Shown: one piece after another, positions 1-10,900 of the stretch
Layout of the letters: every line of letters begins with the position of its first letter
Numbering within the stretch: the stretch's first letter is position 1
Origin: Corythucha ciliata
Lineage: Eukaryota; Arthropoda; Insecta; Hemiptera; Tingidae
Reading direction: 5' to 3'
Length of the DNA stretch: 64,000 nucleotides
Assembly: GCA_038030265.1 (NCBI GenBank)
Contig: CM075941.1
Location: forward strand, 2,418,001-2,482,000
Notes under the pieces: model-generated
Told to the model about the DNA's origin: nothing
The model's database searches: none
Seen by the model: only the letters and a program-made list of their open reading frames with translations
Made by a program: the position numbers and the translations under genes

Positions 1-265
1 CCAAAACTTGCAATTTCTCCGAAATTAGAACTCAGACGCAGAAAACCTCCAATTTCGTGAGTGTTCCCCCACGCGGGCACGCGCTGTGAGACCCATTTCG
101 CCACTTCATTTAAAAAAAACAACAAAAAAACGCTAACATTTGATGTTAAAGTTGAGAAAATGCCAAATCGCGGCTTTATTCATGAACGGTGACTTTTGAT
201 GTCTAAGCCCGGCACTGACTGCACACAATAGCATTTTCATCAAACAGTAGCTCAACCAATGTTCC

Positions 266-1935
266 TCATGAAATATATTTTAATACTTGCTTAGTGAGAG
301 AGGGAGGACTGTAACATTTCTGAAATAAAAAAAAAAACTGGCTAGATATGGAACGGAATGTCGTTGCATAGATGTCTTTTTACCTTAAACAAATTTCGTT
401 GCTTAAGATTATTATACGCGTGTTCTTCTAAATCGTATTTCACCGGATAATTCTGAGATTCCAGTTTGCTAGGTGGAACCATTTCTTCGTAGTTGATCAC
501 TCTGGGAAGAGCCAAATTGCAGTCGTATGTCGTTAGAACATAATCCTATATCGGACGTGGAGAAATTAAATTTGGTGTTACTGTCTGGAATAGTAGACCC
601 AGCCCATTACCATGAAGAGCATGTCCGCACTCGAAGAAACATCGTTGAATACCCTCAGCTTCTTTAAGTAATCTTTGTGAGCGAGAGCAAACTCGTTTTG
701 CGCTGACCATACTGCGTCGTCAAATCTCTGTGGTGGCCGGTTCAGTTAGTGCGCTGAAAAATTTTCCACTGAATAAACACTGCGCTTGCCTTTCCCCACG
801 CGATTGTTTCTTTTTCTTCTTCCAATTGTTCATCTCGATTTTTAGGTCGTGATTCAACGTCACCGCCTCCTTTCAATGATCGTTTCCACAGAGTCAGTTT
901 TGCGTTTTTCTCGCTCTCCTCCGCTTTACTCTTTAATTTTTTCAAAATTTCGTGTTTCAACTCTTTCTCTCTTTAAGGAAATTATTTCGCAATAAATAAA
1001 ATCAAGCGCCTTTCCCGTCATTTCACGCTTACTTGCGAGCCAGCTGTATTTCCTCGATGGCTATGGATAGCTGTCGATGTTTCTCCGGGTATCTATCCAA
1101 AAATTCTAACCAGAAAATTTTCCAGTTTTCCTGAGGATCGTTTGTAGGTTCTCGTTTTTTTCGCTCTAGCTCTCTTCCATACAACTGTAAAATTACACAA
1201 ACTCAATTTTTGTCGCGTGTCACGCCTTTTTACAAATTTTAGTTAAGTACATCAGTGGCGGGCAAACTCCTCCGCTGCAGGCTACGCCCACGCTCGCTGC
1301 TTTGAAGTTCTTGAAAATACCTCAAAAATAAATAAATGCAATGTTTGCAATAATCTTGGAAGCTTTACTTGAGTGAGCCGACCTCTTTGACTTGGTAGTA
1401 AGTGCATCTTTTGTAGTATCGTAAAATATTCTGCGAGAAAGTGACAGTTTACAACGGATAACAACTATTTTGAAATGAGGAATTTGGTATCTTTCACTTG
1501 TAGTAAAACGTTCTCATAGCTCGAAGAATAATCGTTGGATGAGCGACCAGCATCAAGTCATTTTCACTTGTTTCATTGTTGAAAAAACGCTCGATGACAC
1601 CAGAATAGTCTTGCAATACATCTTCCGCTCTGTAGGGTATGAAATTTATTTCATCCGAAGTCTGGCCGTAGTCTCTGTGGTCCCTCAGCTCTTGAATTTC
1701 ATTCTTAGGAGGGAAGGGGGGAAATGGTATAGATGTGAGGGTTTGAAGGCTTCTTTTTTTTTGTCAAAAGTAGAAGAAAATGCTAACGTGTAAATCCTTG
1801 GTGCGCATCACATAAGGCGGATCCATCAGATTCACTGTCGCAGGCCGCCCTTTTCTGCAGAGATCATTGCAAAAGGCAAGAGTCCACGCGTTGTACCTCC
1901 AGTTCTGAACGCCGTCTTTGATGTGTGCTATGATT
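266..1935 (-). CDS. Kinesin-like gene, neck and tail exons to the stop codon
   Basis: Exon 1788-1935 completes the motor (NAWTLAFCNDLCRKG) and continues LMDPPYVMRTKDLH, resembling the kinesin-9 YDP.LLVK.LE.EI..LK linker. Exon 1498-1703 starts NEIQELRDHRDYGQ. Exons 1033-1184 and 781-970 join in phase (split codon AA/A) and encode a charged, probably coiled-coil tail containing ENWKIFWLEFLDRYPEKHRQ and KHEILKKLKSKAEES. Exons 611-727 and 384-545 add 39 and 54 residues. Exon 266-319 encodes KCYSPPSLTKQVLKYIS and stops at TGA (266-268). The weakest link is 1369-1430: it joins the upstream exon in phase but not the downstream one unless an alternative acceptor is used. No clear poly(A) signal was confirmed. 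Confidence 0.66.
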
Positions 1936-4900
1936 CTAAGTTGAATTTTGATTAAATAAAAATAAAAAAAACAGATTCACTAAAAGGAAATTAGCATTTG
2001 CACCTAATTATTCCTTTCGAAATTGCAGGACGTAGAAAACCAACCATGGGAACAAGCTTGTAAGAAGCATCTTGTACGTCGATATTATCATAAACGGCCT
2101 TTTTCATTGTAAAAGGCCATTTCCAGGCATACAGATTTCTTAGCGGTGCGATACAGGTTTCAATTCGAGCCGCGTTCCACAGACCAGCAGCATCCACCAA
2201 ATGAATCTTTTTTTTTTTTTTTTTTTTTTTGAGATTGTCGTTATTCGACAACTTTTTTCAATTCCATTGGGGAGGGACGGAATAATTAATTTAAATTTAA
2301 GCAAATTAACCTGAGAAATTGAGGGACGCTTGATTACACCCGCGGGGACGTGGATGAAAATGGAAAACACCGCAGACCCACAGTTTTCTCCTCGTCTTCG
2401 CGATCGTTTCTTTTCGCCAGTAAAAAGGAAATCAAGAGCTTCAGTCTCATTTGTCACTTCAGTCGGTTTAATGGCCTGTTGGTAGCATTGAAAAAAGATA
2501 AGTAAACGCGGCAAAAGCTATTATCTCGGGAAGTCGATATCATGTACGAGAGCATTGTTAAAAAATAAAGTGATTCGTTGAGTGTCTATTTGACCGTGGT
2601 CTCATTGTTTTAACATGGTGTCAGAAGTTTTGGTTTACAAAATTAGTTTACTTGAGTAATAATGTATTCTAATTTACCCGTGCCTGAACCGTTCAAAGGC
2701 ACTGAGAGCGAAAAACTTTGTGAAAATTGGAAACCGTTCAAAGAGTCCTGGGCCAATTATGAAATTGGGACGGGCTTGGAAGATGAAGGCGACCGTCGTC
2801 GGACAGCGGTTTTCAAGTCGGTCATCGGAAAGGAAGGACTGAAGGCATGCCCTATTCTGAATTCATTCGTATTTTAAAAGAAAATGCCTCTAACTGTGAC
2901 TTTGGTGCCTTAGAAAACGAAATGATTAGGGACCGATTCGTAGTCCAGGACATCCAGGACAATGAATTTAGACGCCGTTTGTTGCAGCAGAGAAACCTTA
3001 GTCTACAAAAAATAATTGAGGATGCAGCCACGGTTGAACAGACGGATGAGCAGTTGGGAAAAATGACCAGACGCTCGGGAGTGGAGGGAGTTCTGTACAA
3101 AATGTCAGCATCTCGTGTTAATTCCCCTCAAACCCTTGAAAAGTCCGGCTCTGATGTACGCCGGCTGTGCAGATTTTGTAGTCAATCACATGTTTTTGAC
3201 AAAAATAAATGTCCAGCCTTTGGGAAGCACTGTGATAATTGTGGAAAAATGAATCACTATAAGCAGCAGCTTGCCGGAGTGGTATAAACCAGCTCAAGAA
3301 AGTTCGCTCGAATGGAGAAGTTGTCATCGGGAGGCGATGAAAGTGTCCTGAATATTAACTTGTCAGACGTTTGTGCACAGATTGATACAGGGGCTTCCTG
3401 CAACGTCATAGGGTGGCAACAGCTTCGGTTGCTGAACGCAGAGCAGAACGCAAGAAGCTACAGTACTTTAATGGTCAGAAAGAAAAGGCTGACGGCGAAT
3501 GCATTCTGAACGTTTTTCATAATAAAAAGGCGTATCGGCGTATCGTGTTCGGTTTTTTGTCACCCAGCACGACGATCTGATACTGGGCTTGAAAGCGTCG
3601 CAAGGAATGCATTTGTTCTCTCCACAGCCGGGTGTTGAAATAAAAAAAATTCAGACTCTCTCAAAAATTCAGACTTCAATGAATCGCTCAGAAGATTTCC
3701 GGTCGGGCTAAAGAACGAAATAAAATTGGAATTGGACTCGTTAGAGCGCCAAGGAATAATCAGAAAAGTGACCATCCCCACGGCTTGGACAACCAACTTG
3801 GTTTTTGTCATGGGACCTAAACGGAATAGACTGTGTATAGCGCCCAAAAAATTGAACGAGAGTTTGGTGCGCAACAGGTTTTTATCGCCAACGATTGAGG
3901 AAATAACTCCCTTGTTAGCAAACGCTAAACTTTTCAGCGTTCTGAACGCCAAGAACGGGTTCCACCAAATGAAATTAGACGGACCATCGTCGACGGAACG
4001 TTCTGGACTCCGTTTGGACGCTACTGCTTTGTGCGATGTCCCTTTGGAATTTCGGTTGCCCCAGAAGAATTTCAACGGCGGATTCACGAAATCATGCACG
4101 ATTTGGACGGCGTCGTTGCCATTGCCGACGATATCTTAATCTTGGCGAAGGGACTACTCTGGAAGAGGCAGAGAAAGATCACGACCGCAAATTGCGAGCA
4201 GTGTTAGAAAGAGCTCGTGAACGCAACTTAAAACTCAATAACAATAAAAGCGTCGTTCGACGGACAGAGATTCGCTATATGAGGCATATTTTCACAGCGG
4301 AAGGGATTAAAGCTGACCCCGAAAAAGTCCGGGCGGTCAAAATGAAATGCTGATACCCGAAAACAGCTCACAAATGTCTTCGTTTCTTGGTATGGTCAAT
4401 TACCTCGCCAAATTCGTCCCGAACTTGTCACAGACTGCTGCACCACTCAGAGTATTCGATGGGAAATGGACAGAAGAGCACTCTCAGGTGCTGAGTTATT
4501 TTGATATTGACAAAGATGTATTCATCCAAATAGAAGTAGCTACGGTCTTGGGGCCGTGTTGCTTCAAGACAACAAACCAGTCGCCTATGCGTCGCATACT
4601 TTGAGCAATTTTGAAAAGAAATACGCTCAAATAGAGAAGAAGACTCTCGCTATACTGTTCGGAATCAAGAGATTTGAAAAATACATTTTTGGACGTCATG
4701 TCACTGTACAGACAGACCAGATAAACCACTTGAAACGATTTTCAACAAGAGCTTATGCGATTCGCCGAAACGAATTCAAAGAATGTTACTGCAGCTCGTT
4801 GGATTCGATATTTCTATTCTGTTCAAGAAGGGCTGCCAATTACCTGTCGCCGACGCAATGTCACGCTTACCAACCGAAATGAGCCACGATGACCTCATTA

Positions 4901-7900
4901 TTGCGAAAATTGTTGAAGATACAAATGTAATGTGGGTGACTCGACGTTGACTTTGATTCGGGAGGTGACCAGAATAGAAGAAGTCGGCCGTCTTCTGTTG
5001 AAATACGCGGACGATGGATGGCCAGAAGAAGAGAAAGCGGTACCCGAGGAGCTTTACAATTGGTGGAAGCTTCGAGATCAAATTACGACACACGAGGGAA
5101 TTGTTTTTCGTAAACAGCAAAGTCTATATTCCCGAAGAGCTGAGGGCTGATATCATGACCAAACTTCATAAAGGACATTTGGGGGTCAAGCAAGTGAAGC
5201 GACTGCTACGACTTCGTGAAAAAGGAGAGGACATGTTTGAGGCGCTTATGAACTGGAGAAGTACTCCATCGGCTGCGATGACAGCGAGCCCAGCAGAAAT
5301 AATGATCGGTCGATCCGTACGAACCTTGCTTCCAGCTGTGAAAACGACGCTTAGGGTCAAAGATAGGAATCTGGAAATTCAAGGACAAATTGATGAAAGA
5401 AAACGAATCAACGAGGAGCCTTTCGGATCTACAGACAGGAGCACCAGTGCGGGTCTTATTGAATCCAAGCGCTCTTATTTTCAACCTATTTTGAAGGATG
5501 GCATAGTAGTACGAAAGGTTGCTCCAAGGTCTCTGGTCGAAGTCAACGGAAGAAACTACAGGAGAAACAGGATTCATTTGAAGTCAAGACTTGCCGGTAT
5601 GAAATTTGATCGTGTTGGCTCAAAATACGACTTGCCGAGCCGGTGGGACTGAATCACAATCGCCACAAGAGTCCTTAGAAGCGAGAAATGAACCTCGCGA
5701 CGAAGAAAGAAGAGGAAACGGCTACAGAAGAGAAAATCTTGGCCTAGCAGATTTCATCAACCAAAGAAGAGATCAACAGGGAACATGTCACACACGAACC
5801 AGAAGTGGAAGAGTTGTAAAACCGCCGTCGTTTGAATCATTAAAAAATATTTTTTGTTTACAAAAGAAAAGGGAGGATGTTGGTAGCATTGAAAAAACAT
5901 AAGTAACGCGACAAAAGCTATTATCTTGGGAAGTTGATATCATGTACGAGAGCATTGTTAAAAAATAAAGTGATTTTTTGAGTGTCTATTTGACCGTGGT
6001 ATTATTGTTTTAACATGGCCTTCAATTGTATAACATTATCAATTTGAATCCCCCCCTCAATTACCCAGTTGTTACAATTTTACCTTGTAAAATTCAGCTT
6101 TGTAAACTTTCCCACTCAGAAGATCCGTGCACTTGTCGTTTAAGAATTGAATGAAACTGACGGCAATTTTATACGTTGATAGCCGTACGTGAGAAAATAC
6201 ATCTTTCAAGAATCTCGGAATGATCCCTCTAAACTGAAAAAATGTAACCACTGGGCTATAATGGAAAAACCGAAAACACTTCGAATGAGTCAAATTTTAC
6301 CTGATACGTATTCCGAATGCCCACCATTGTGTACGTCCTTCCGGAAGTGGGTTCTCCAACGGCCATAACGATCAGACTAGTTCCACGGGTTACACTGTAA
6401 GAGAACATAATTATTGTTGTGAGACAACAGTGACATGGTGCTTTATAATATTATGTCGCGAGAAAAAAAAAACCGCCACGGAACGGGAATCGAACCCGGA
6501 CACCACTGGGCGGACCTACAACTATCGGGGAAATCTCCAAGAGACCCCTAAGTCTCTATTAGCATTTTCCATTTGCATAAAATTCAGCTCCGAAGCCGAG
6601 CATTTTCACCCGTCTTCTCTGTATTATATATCATTATGGTAACGGAAAAGACGGGTAGGTATAAATACTCGCCAGAGCTGAATTTATGCAAATGGAAAAC
6701 GCCATATACAAGTTATAAAAGGGTACAATGGACTATGGAGTGTTAGATAGTCTTTGCCTTCTCCTTCTTTTGTATAAAAACGTTCGATAGTAAGTGATAA
6801 AGTGACTCATAAAATAGAAACGATCGGGAACGTGTGGAGATGTTTATGATAATTATCGGATGCGACATTTTGAATAAAGCCGGATTTCAGCAGAAATTCG
6901 GTAGAAACAAATGGCAGACTAGACTCGGGACGGATAGGTATGAATCCACAGATCGTACACAGAAGTGGAATGCGCCCCAGGGACACCAAGAAAACAGCCT
7001 TCAGCTTCGAAAGAGGGCATTACGAGTTCATTAGAATGCCCTTTGGACTGAAGAACGCCCCGATTACCTTCCCGCGGTTGATGGACGAGTTCATTGAGGG
7101 TCTAGAGGACCAGAACATCCAAGTCTACATGGACGATATCATTGTCTTCAGTAGCAGTCAACGGGAACACTAGAGACATCTACGAAGAGTCTTCGAGCGA
7201 CAACGAGAATTCGGTCTGAAGGTATCGAGGGAAAAGACGAAATTATTCCAATCCGAAGTGAAATTCATGGACCACGTCTCAGACAGATCTCTACAAGACC
7301 GAAGCAATCCGGAATATTCCCGTGTGCTCCGAATTGTTAAGGAAGTCCGAACGTTCTTGGGAATGGTGGGGTACTATAGAAAATTTGTAAAGAACTTCAC
7401 TCGAATCGTGGAACCCTTGACCGCTCTGCTGAAAAAGGGGAGGAAATTCGAGATAACCACGGAAGTGAGAAAGGCCGTGGATACTTGCAAGGACGAGTTG
7501 TGCTCTGCTCCAATTCTCAAATTTCCGGATTTGAACTAGCCGTTCATTCTAACTACTGACGCGAGCCTCGTTGCCGTGGGGGGCAGTATTGGCTCAGAAC
7601 TCCCCTGAAGGTGAAAAAACCGATCGCATTTGCTAGTCGGAAGCTCACGCCCTCAGAGAAACGCTACAGTACGATTGAAAGGGAACTATTGGGCATAGTG
7701 TGGAGCGTCGAGTATTTCCGACCGTACCTTTTCGGGACTGAGTTTGAATTGCGGACGGACCACATGCCTCTTATCTGGGTTAGTAAATTGAAAGAAACGT
7801 CCTCGCGAATAACCAAGTGGAAAGAGAAATTGGCAGCATACGCGTTCAAGATCAAACACATACGAGGAGAGGACAACATTGTAGCTGATTGCCTCTCGCG

Positions 7901-10900
7901 GAATGAGAGGAAACGGATCGTCAGGAACATAATGTCAGAGACTATCATACTGGACTGACGAACCATCAAGGGACCAAAGAAACTGTCCACCAATTGCGAA
8001 AGAAATACTATTAGTCTGGCATGGACCGGACCGTCACTAAAATTCTGACTCCGCCTCTATTTAACTTACATATAAACAAGAAATATAATTTTTACGTATA
8101 GGTATCGTTAAACTATAATTACTTTTTCTTCATTTCAACCACTAACTATGCCCTAATTCCACACCTTATCCGCTGATTTCTCAATTTTAGCCACGAATGA
8201 GTGCTTTTTGACAACTTAACCCGCACATTAGCGTTTCCCTCAATTTTGACCGCGTGTATAACGGTTTTCCCCAATTTCAGACTCGAATTAGCGGTTTTGC
8301 CCCCCCCCCCCACCCACCCACAACAAATAGCCACGAATTTGCTCTTTTTCTCAACTTTGGCAGCAAAGCAGCGTTTTTATCCCGTGAATTAGCATTTTTT
8401 CTTAATTTTTGCAGGAGTTGCGGTGTTTTCCTCAATTGTAGCTTAATTAGCAGGGCTATTAAGTAAGTAATAAGTAGTGAATTATTATATTAGCGATGTA
8501 TTCACATTTAGCATCAAATTAGCGATTTTCCCTTCAAGGGGTCAATCGCAGCTAACCTTTGAGAAGGAGCGCAGTATTCGAAAAATTAAGAAAAACGCTA
8601 ATTCGTGGATCCAACATGAGCAAATCTGGTATCACGCGGCTCAAATTGAGTAAAAGCGGTCATTATCGGTTGAAATTTATAACTAATTCATGGCTAAAAT
8701 TCAAGAAAATTGAAAAAAACAACATGCTTTTCAGCTCAAATTGAGAAAAACCGCTAATTCGTGAATATATTTCCGAAAATTCGTTAGTAATGCGTCAATT
8801 CCCATTTAAAATTGAGATAAAACGCCAATAAAAGTTTACATAATACGCTCAAGCGGTTTTCTAAAGACGCGAATTGACGGTGAAATAAAGCATAAGCTTC
8901 GAATTACCCTCGTATCGTCGTATGAATTATCGATTTTATCCGCGTTTTAGCCGCTAACTTGCACTTTTTCTCAATTACAGCAGCGAATAAGCGTTTTGCT
9001 CCAGTTTATAGGCGATGAATTGGCTTATTTTTTTACTCGCTTTTAGCCGTTCATTAGTGTTTTTTTCTTAATTATAGGCAAGATTTTGTGATTTTTCTTA
9101 ATTTTATTCGTTTAACTATAGCGCTTACATCTCGCAATTTAGCGGCGCATTTTGTCAATCATAGCCAAGAATTAGCAATTTTGCAACAATTTTAGCGTGA
9201 ATTGGCATTTTTCTTCATTTTTGCACGTCAATCAGTGATTTGTGTCTCTTTTATCCACAAATTACGGGCGTAGGGTACCGCAGACGTAAAAAATGGTTTG
9301 AGGACGCCTGCCCCGAAAAAGTAGGACGCTTGTGACGGGAAGTAAGGACAAAACAGTAGGATGTATTGAAATTAAATTAAAAACAAATCGTTGTTCAATT
9401 AGATATGTAACCACGACTTGGCGTCTTCCCGATTTTGCTGTGAATTAGCGAATTTTCTCATGTTTAGCCGTGGACTTGCCCCAAAAACATCACATTAGCG
9501 TTTTTTCCCAATTTTAACCGTAAAAGTGCCTCAATATAACTTGAATCAGCGATTTTTTCTTTCAGCTATAGCATCAAGAAATATCAAGTCAGTTTTTTCA
9601 GTGATTGACCGGCGGTTTTTCTCAATTTTAGTTGAGAATTTGCGCTTTTCCTCAATTTTAGTTGAGAATTGCGCTTTTTCTCGATTTTAGTTGAGAACTT
9701 GCGCTTTTTCTCAAATTTAGTTGAGAATTTGCGCTTTTTCTCAATTTTAGTTGAGAATTTGCGCTTTTTCTCAATTTTAGTTGAGAATTTGCGCTTTTTC
9801 TCAATCTTAGTTGAGAATTTGCGCTTTTTCTCAATTTTAGTTGAGAATTTGCGCTTTTTCTCAATTTTAGTTGAGAATTTGCGCTTTTTCTCAATTCTAG
9901 TTGAGAATTTGCGCTTTTTCTCAATTTTAGCTATTTTATTTTTGCAGTGAATTAGCTTTTTTATCTTACTTCTAGCCTCGAATTAACGTTTTTTTTGACA
10001 TTTTAACGGCGAATTAACAAATTTTCTCTATTTTAGCTTGAAATGTGAGCTTTTTTTTTCAATTTTAGCAGTAAACTAGCACTTTTTCATACTTTGAGCC
10101 GCAATTTATAGAATTCCGTCCATTATTTACTATGTTGCCTCCAGATACCGCAAATTTCTTTCCTCATTTTAGCCACGTATGAGCGATTTTTCTCACTTTT
10201 GGTCAGAAATTACAACTTTTGTTAGCGTTGTTTTCTAAATTTATACCGTAAAAGAGGTACCATAATACGCGGATTTGCAAATTGTTCTCAATTTTAGCCT
10301 CGAACGAGCACATTTTTCAGAATTTCATTCCTAAATTCGTGAACATCAAACCTTGAAATTCCTATTTTCCAATTTTTGAGCATTTTTTGAGGAATCTCCT
10401 CGGAAGAGAGGCCCTTGCCTGTCTGTCCCTCTCGTCACCATAAGGCACGCTACTGATTATTACTTATTTAAGCGACTTTTTTTTAACGGGACGGAATATA
10501 TTTTTACAGATTTCTGACGGAATTTTGAGCTTGACTTGACGAGAAAAGCAAAATGTCAGTTGGTACGGAGTATACACTGATTATTGGCCTAGTAGCACAC
10601 TATCTTAATCGCCAAAAGCACGTTCATTCAAAGGTAGTCCAGTCACACGACCAATGTGGCGTTTCTGGCAATGGGGGTTGGGAGGAAGGAGAGGGCTTGA
10701 GCTCAGGGATAAGCCCCCCCCCCAAACGTTTCAGCCTTAATCCGCCCCTGGTCGATCCCTAGTTTGGTCTCGCCACGCTGGAAGAGTGAGTAGTGAGTAC
10801 TTACTCTTCAAACGCTCGTTCGTCAACAACCGTTGAGTAGACTTCATTTTGACAGTGTTCTGTGAATACTCCGTCGGTTTGAAATGTCTTTTTTTGATAC

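Larger units (their letters stand above)
2477..6015 (+). mobile_element. Complete but defective gypsy-type LTR retrotransposon with TSD TGGCC
   Basis: Both ends are visible. Near-identical terminal repeats of 139 and 138 bp start TGTTGGTAGC and end TTTTAACA, and the 5-bp direct repeat TGGCC flanks the element at 2472-2476 and 6016-6020. I count about eight substitutions and one indel between the LTRs, roughly 94% identity, so the insertion is not recent. Inside are gag and pol remnants on the plus strand with stops and frameshifts. The integrase core is missing, which explains the short 3.5-kb length. The element lies antisense to the kinesin gene, precisely at the acceptor side of one of its introns. 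K02A2.6/mag-like affiliation is inferred from the zinc knuckles and RT. Confidence 0.9.

Noticed and set aside
6472..6560. Functional tRNA gene on the minus strand
   Set aside because: Only the T-arm/3' half is recognisable. No matching 5' acceptor strand, D-arm or anticodon stem could be folded.
9632..9930. CRISPR-like array (regular 30-bp repeats with hairpin potential)
   Set aside because: The repeats are contiguous with no unique spacers, and the window is eukaryotic.
9658..9950. Open frames on both strands encoding a perfect 10-residue repeat
   Set aside because: They are a by-product of the 30-bp minisatellite, whose period is a multiple of three. There are no start context, splice sites or non-repetitive flanks.
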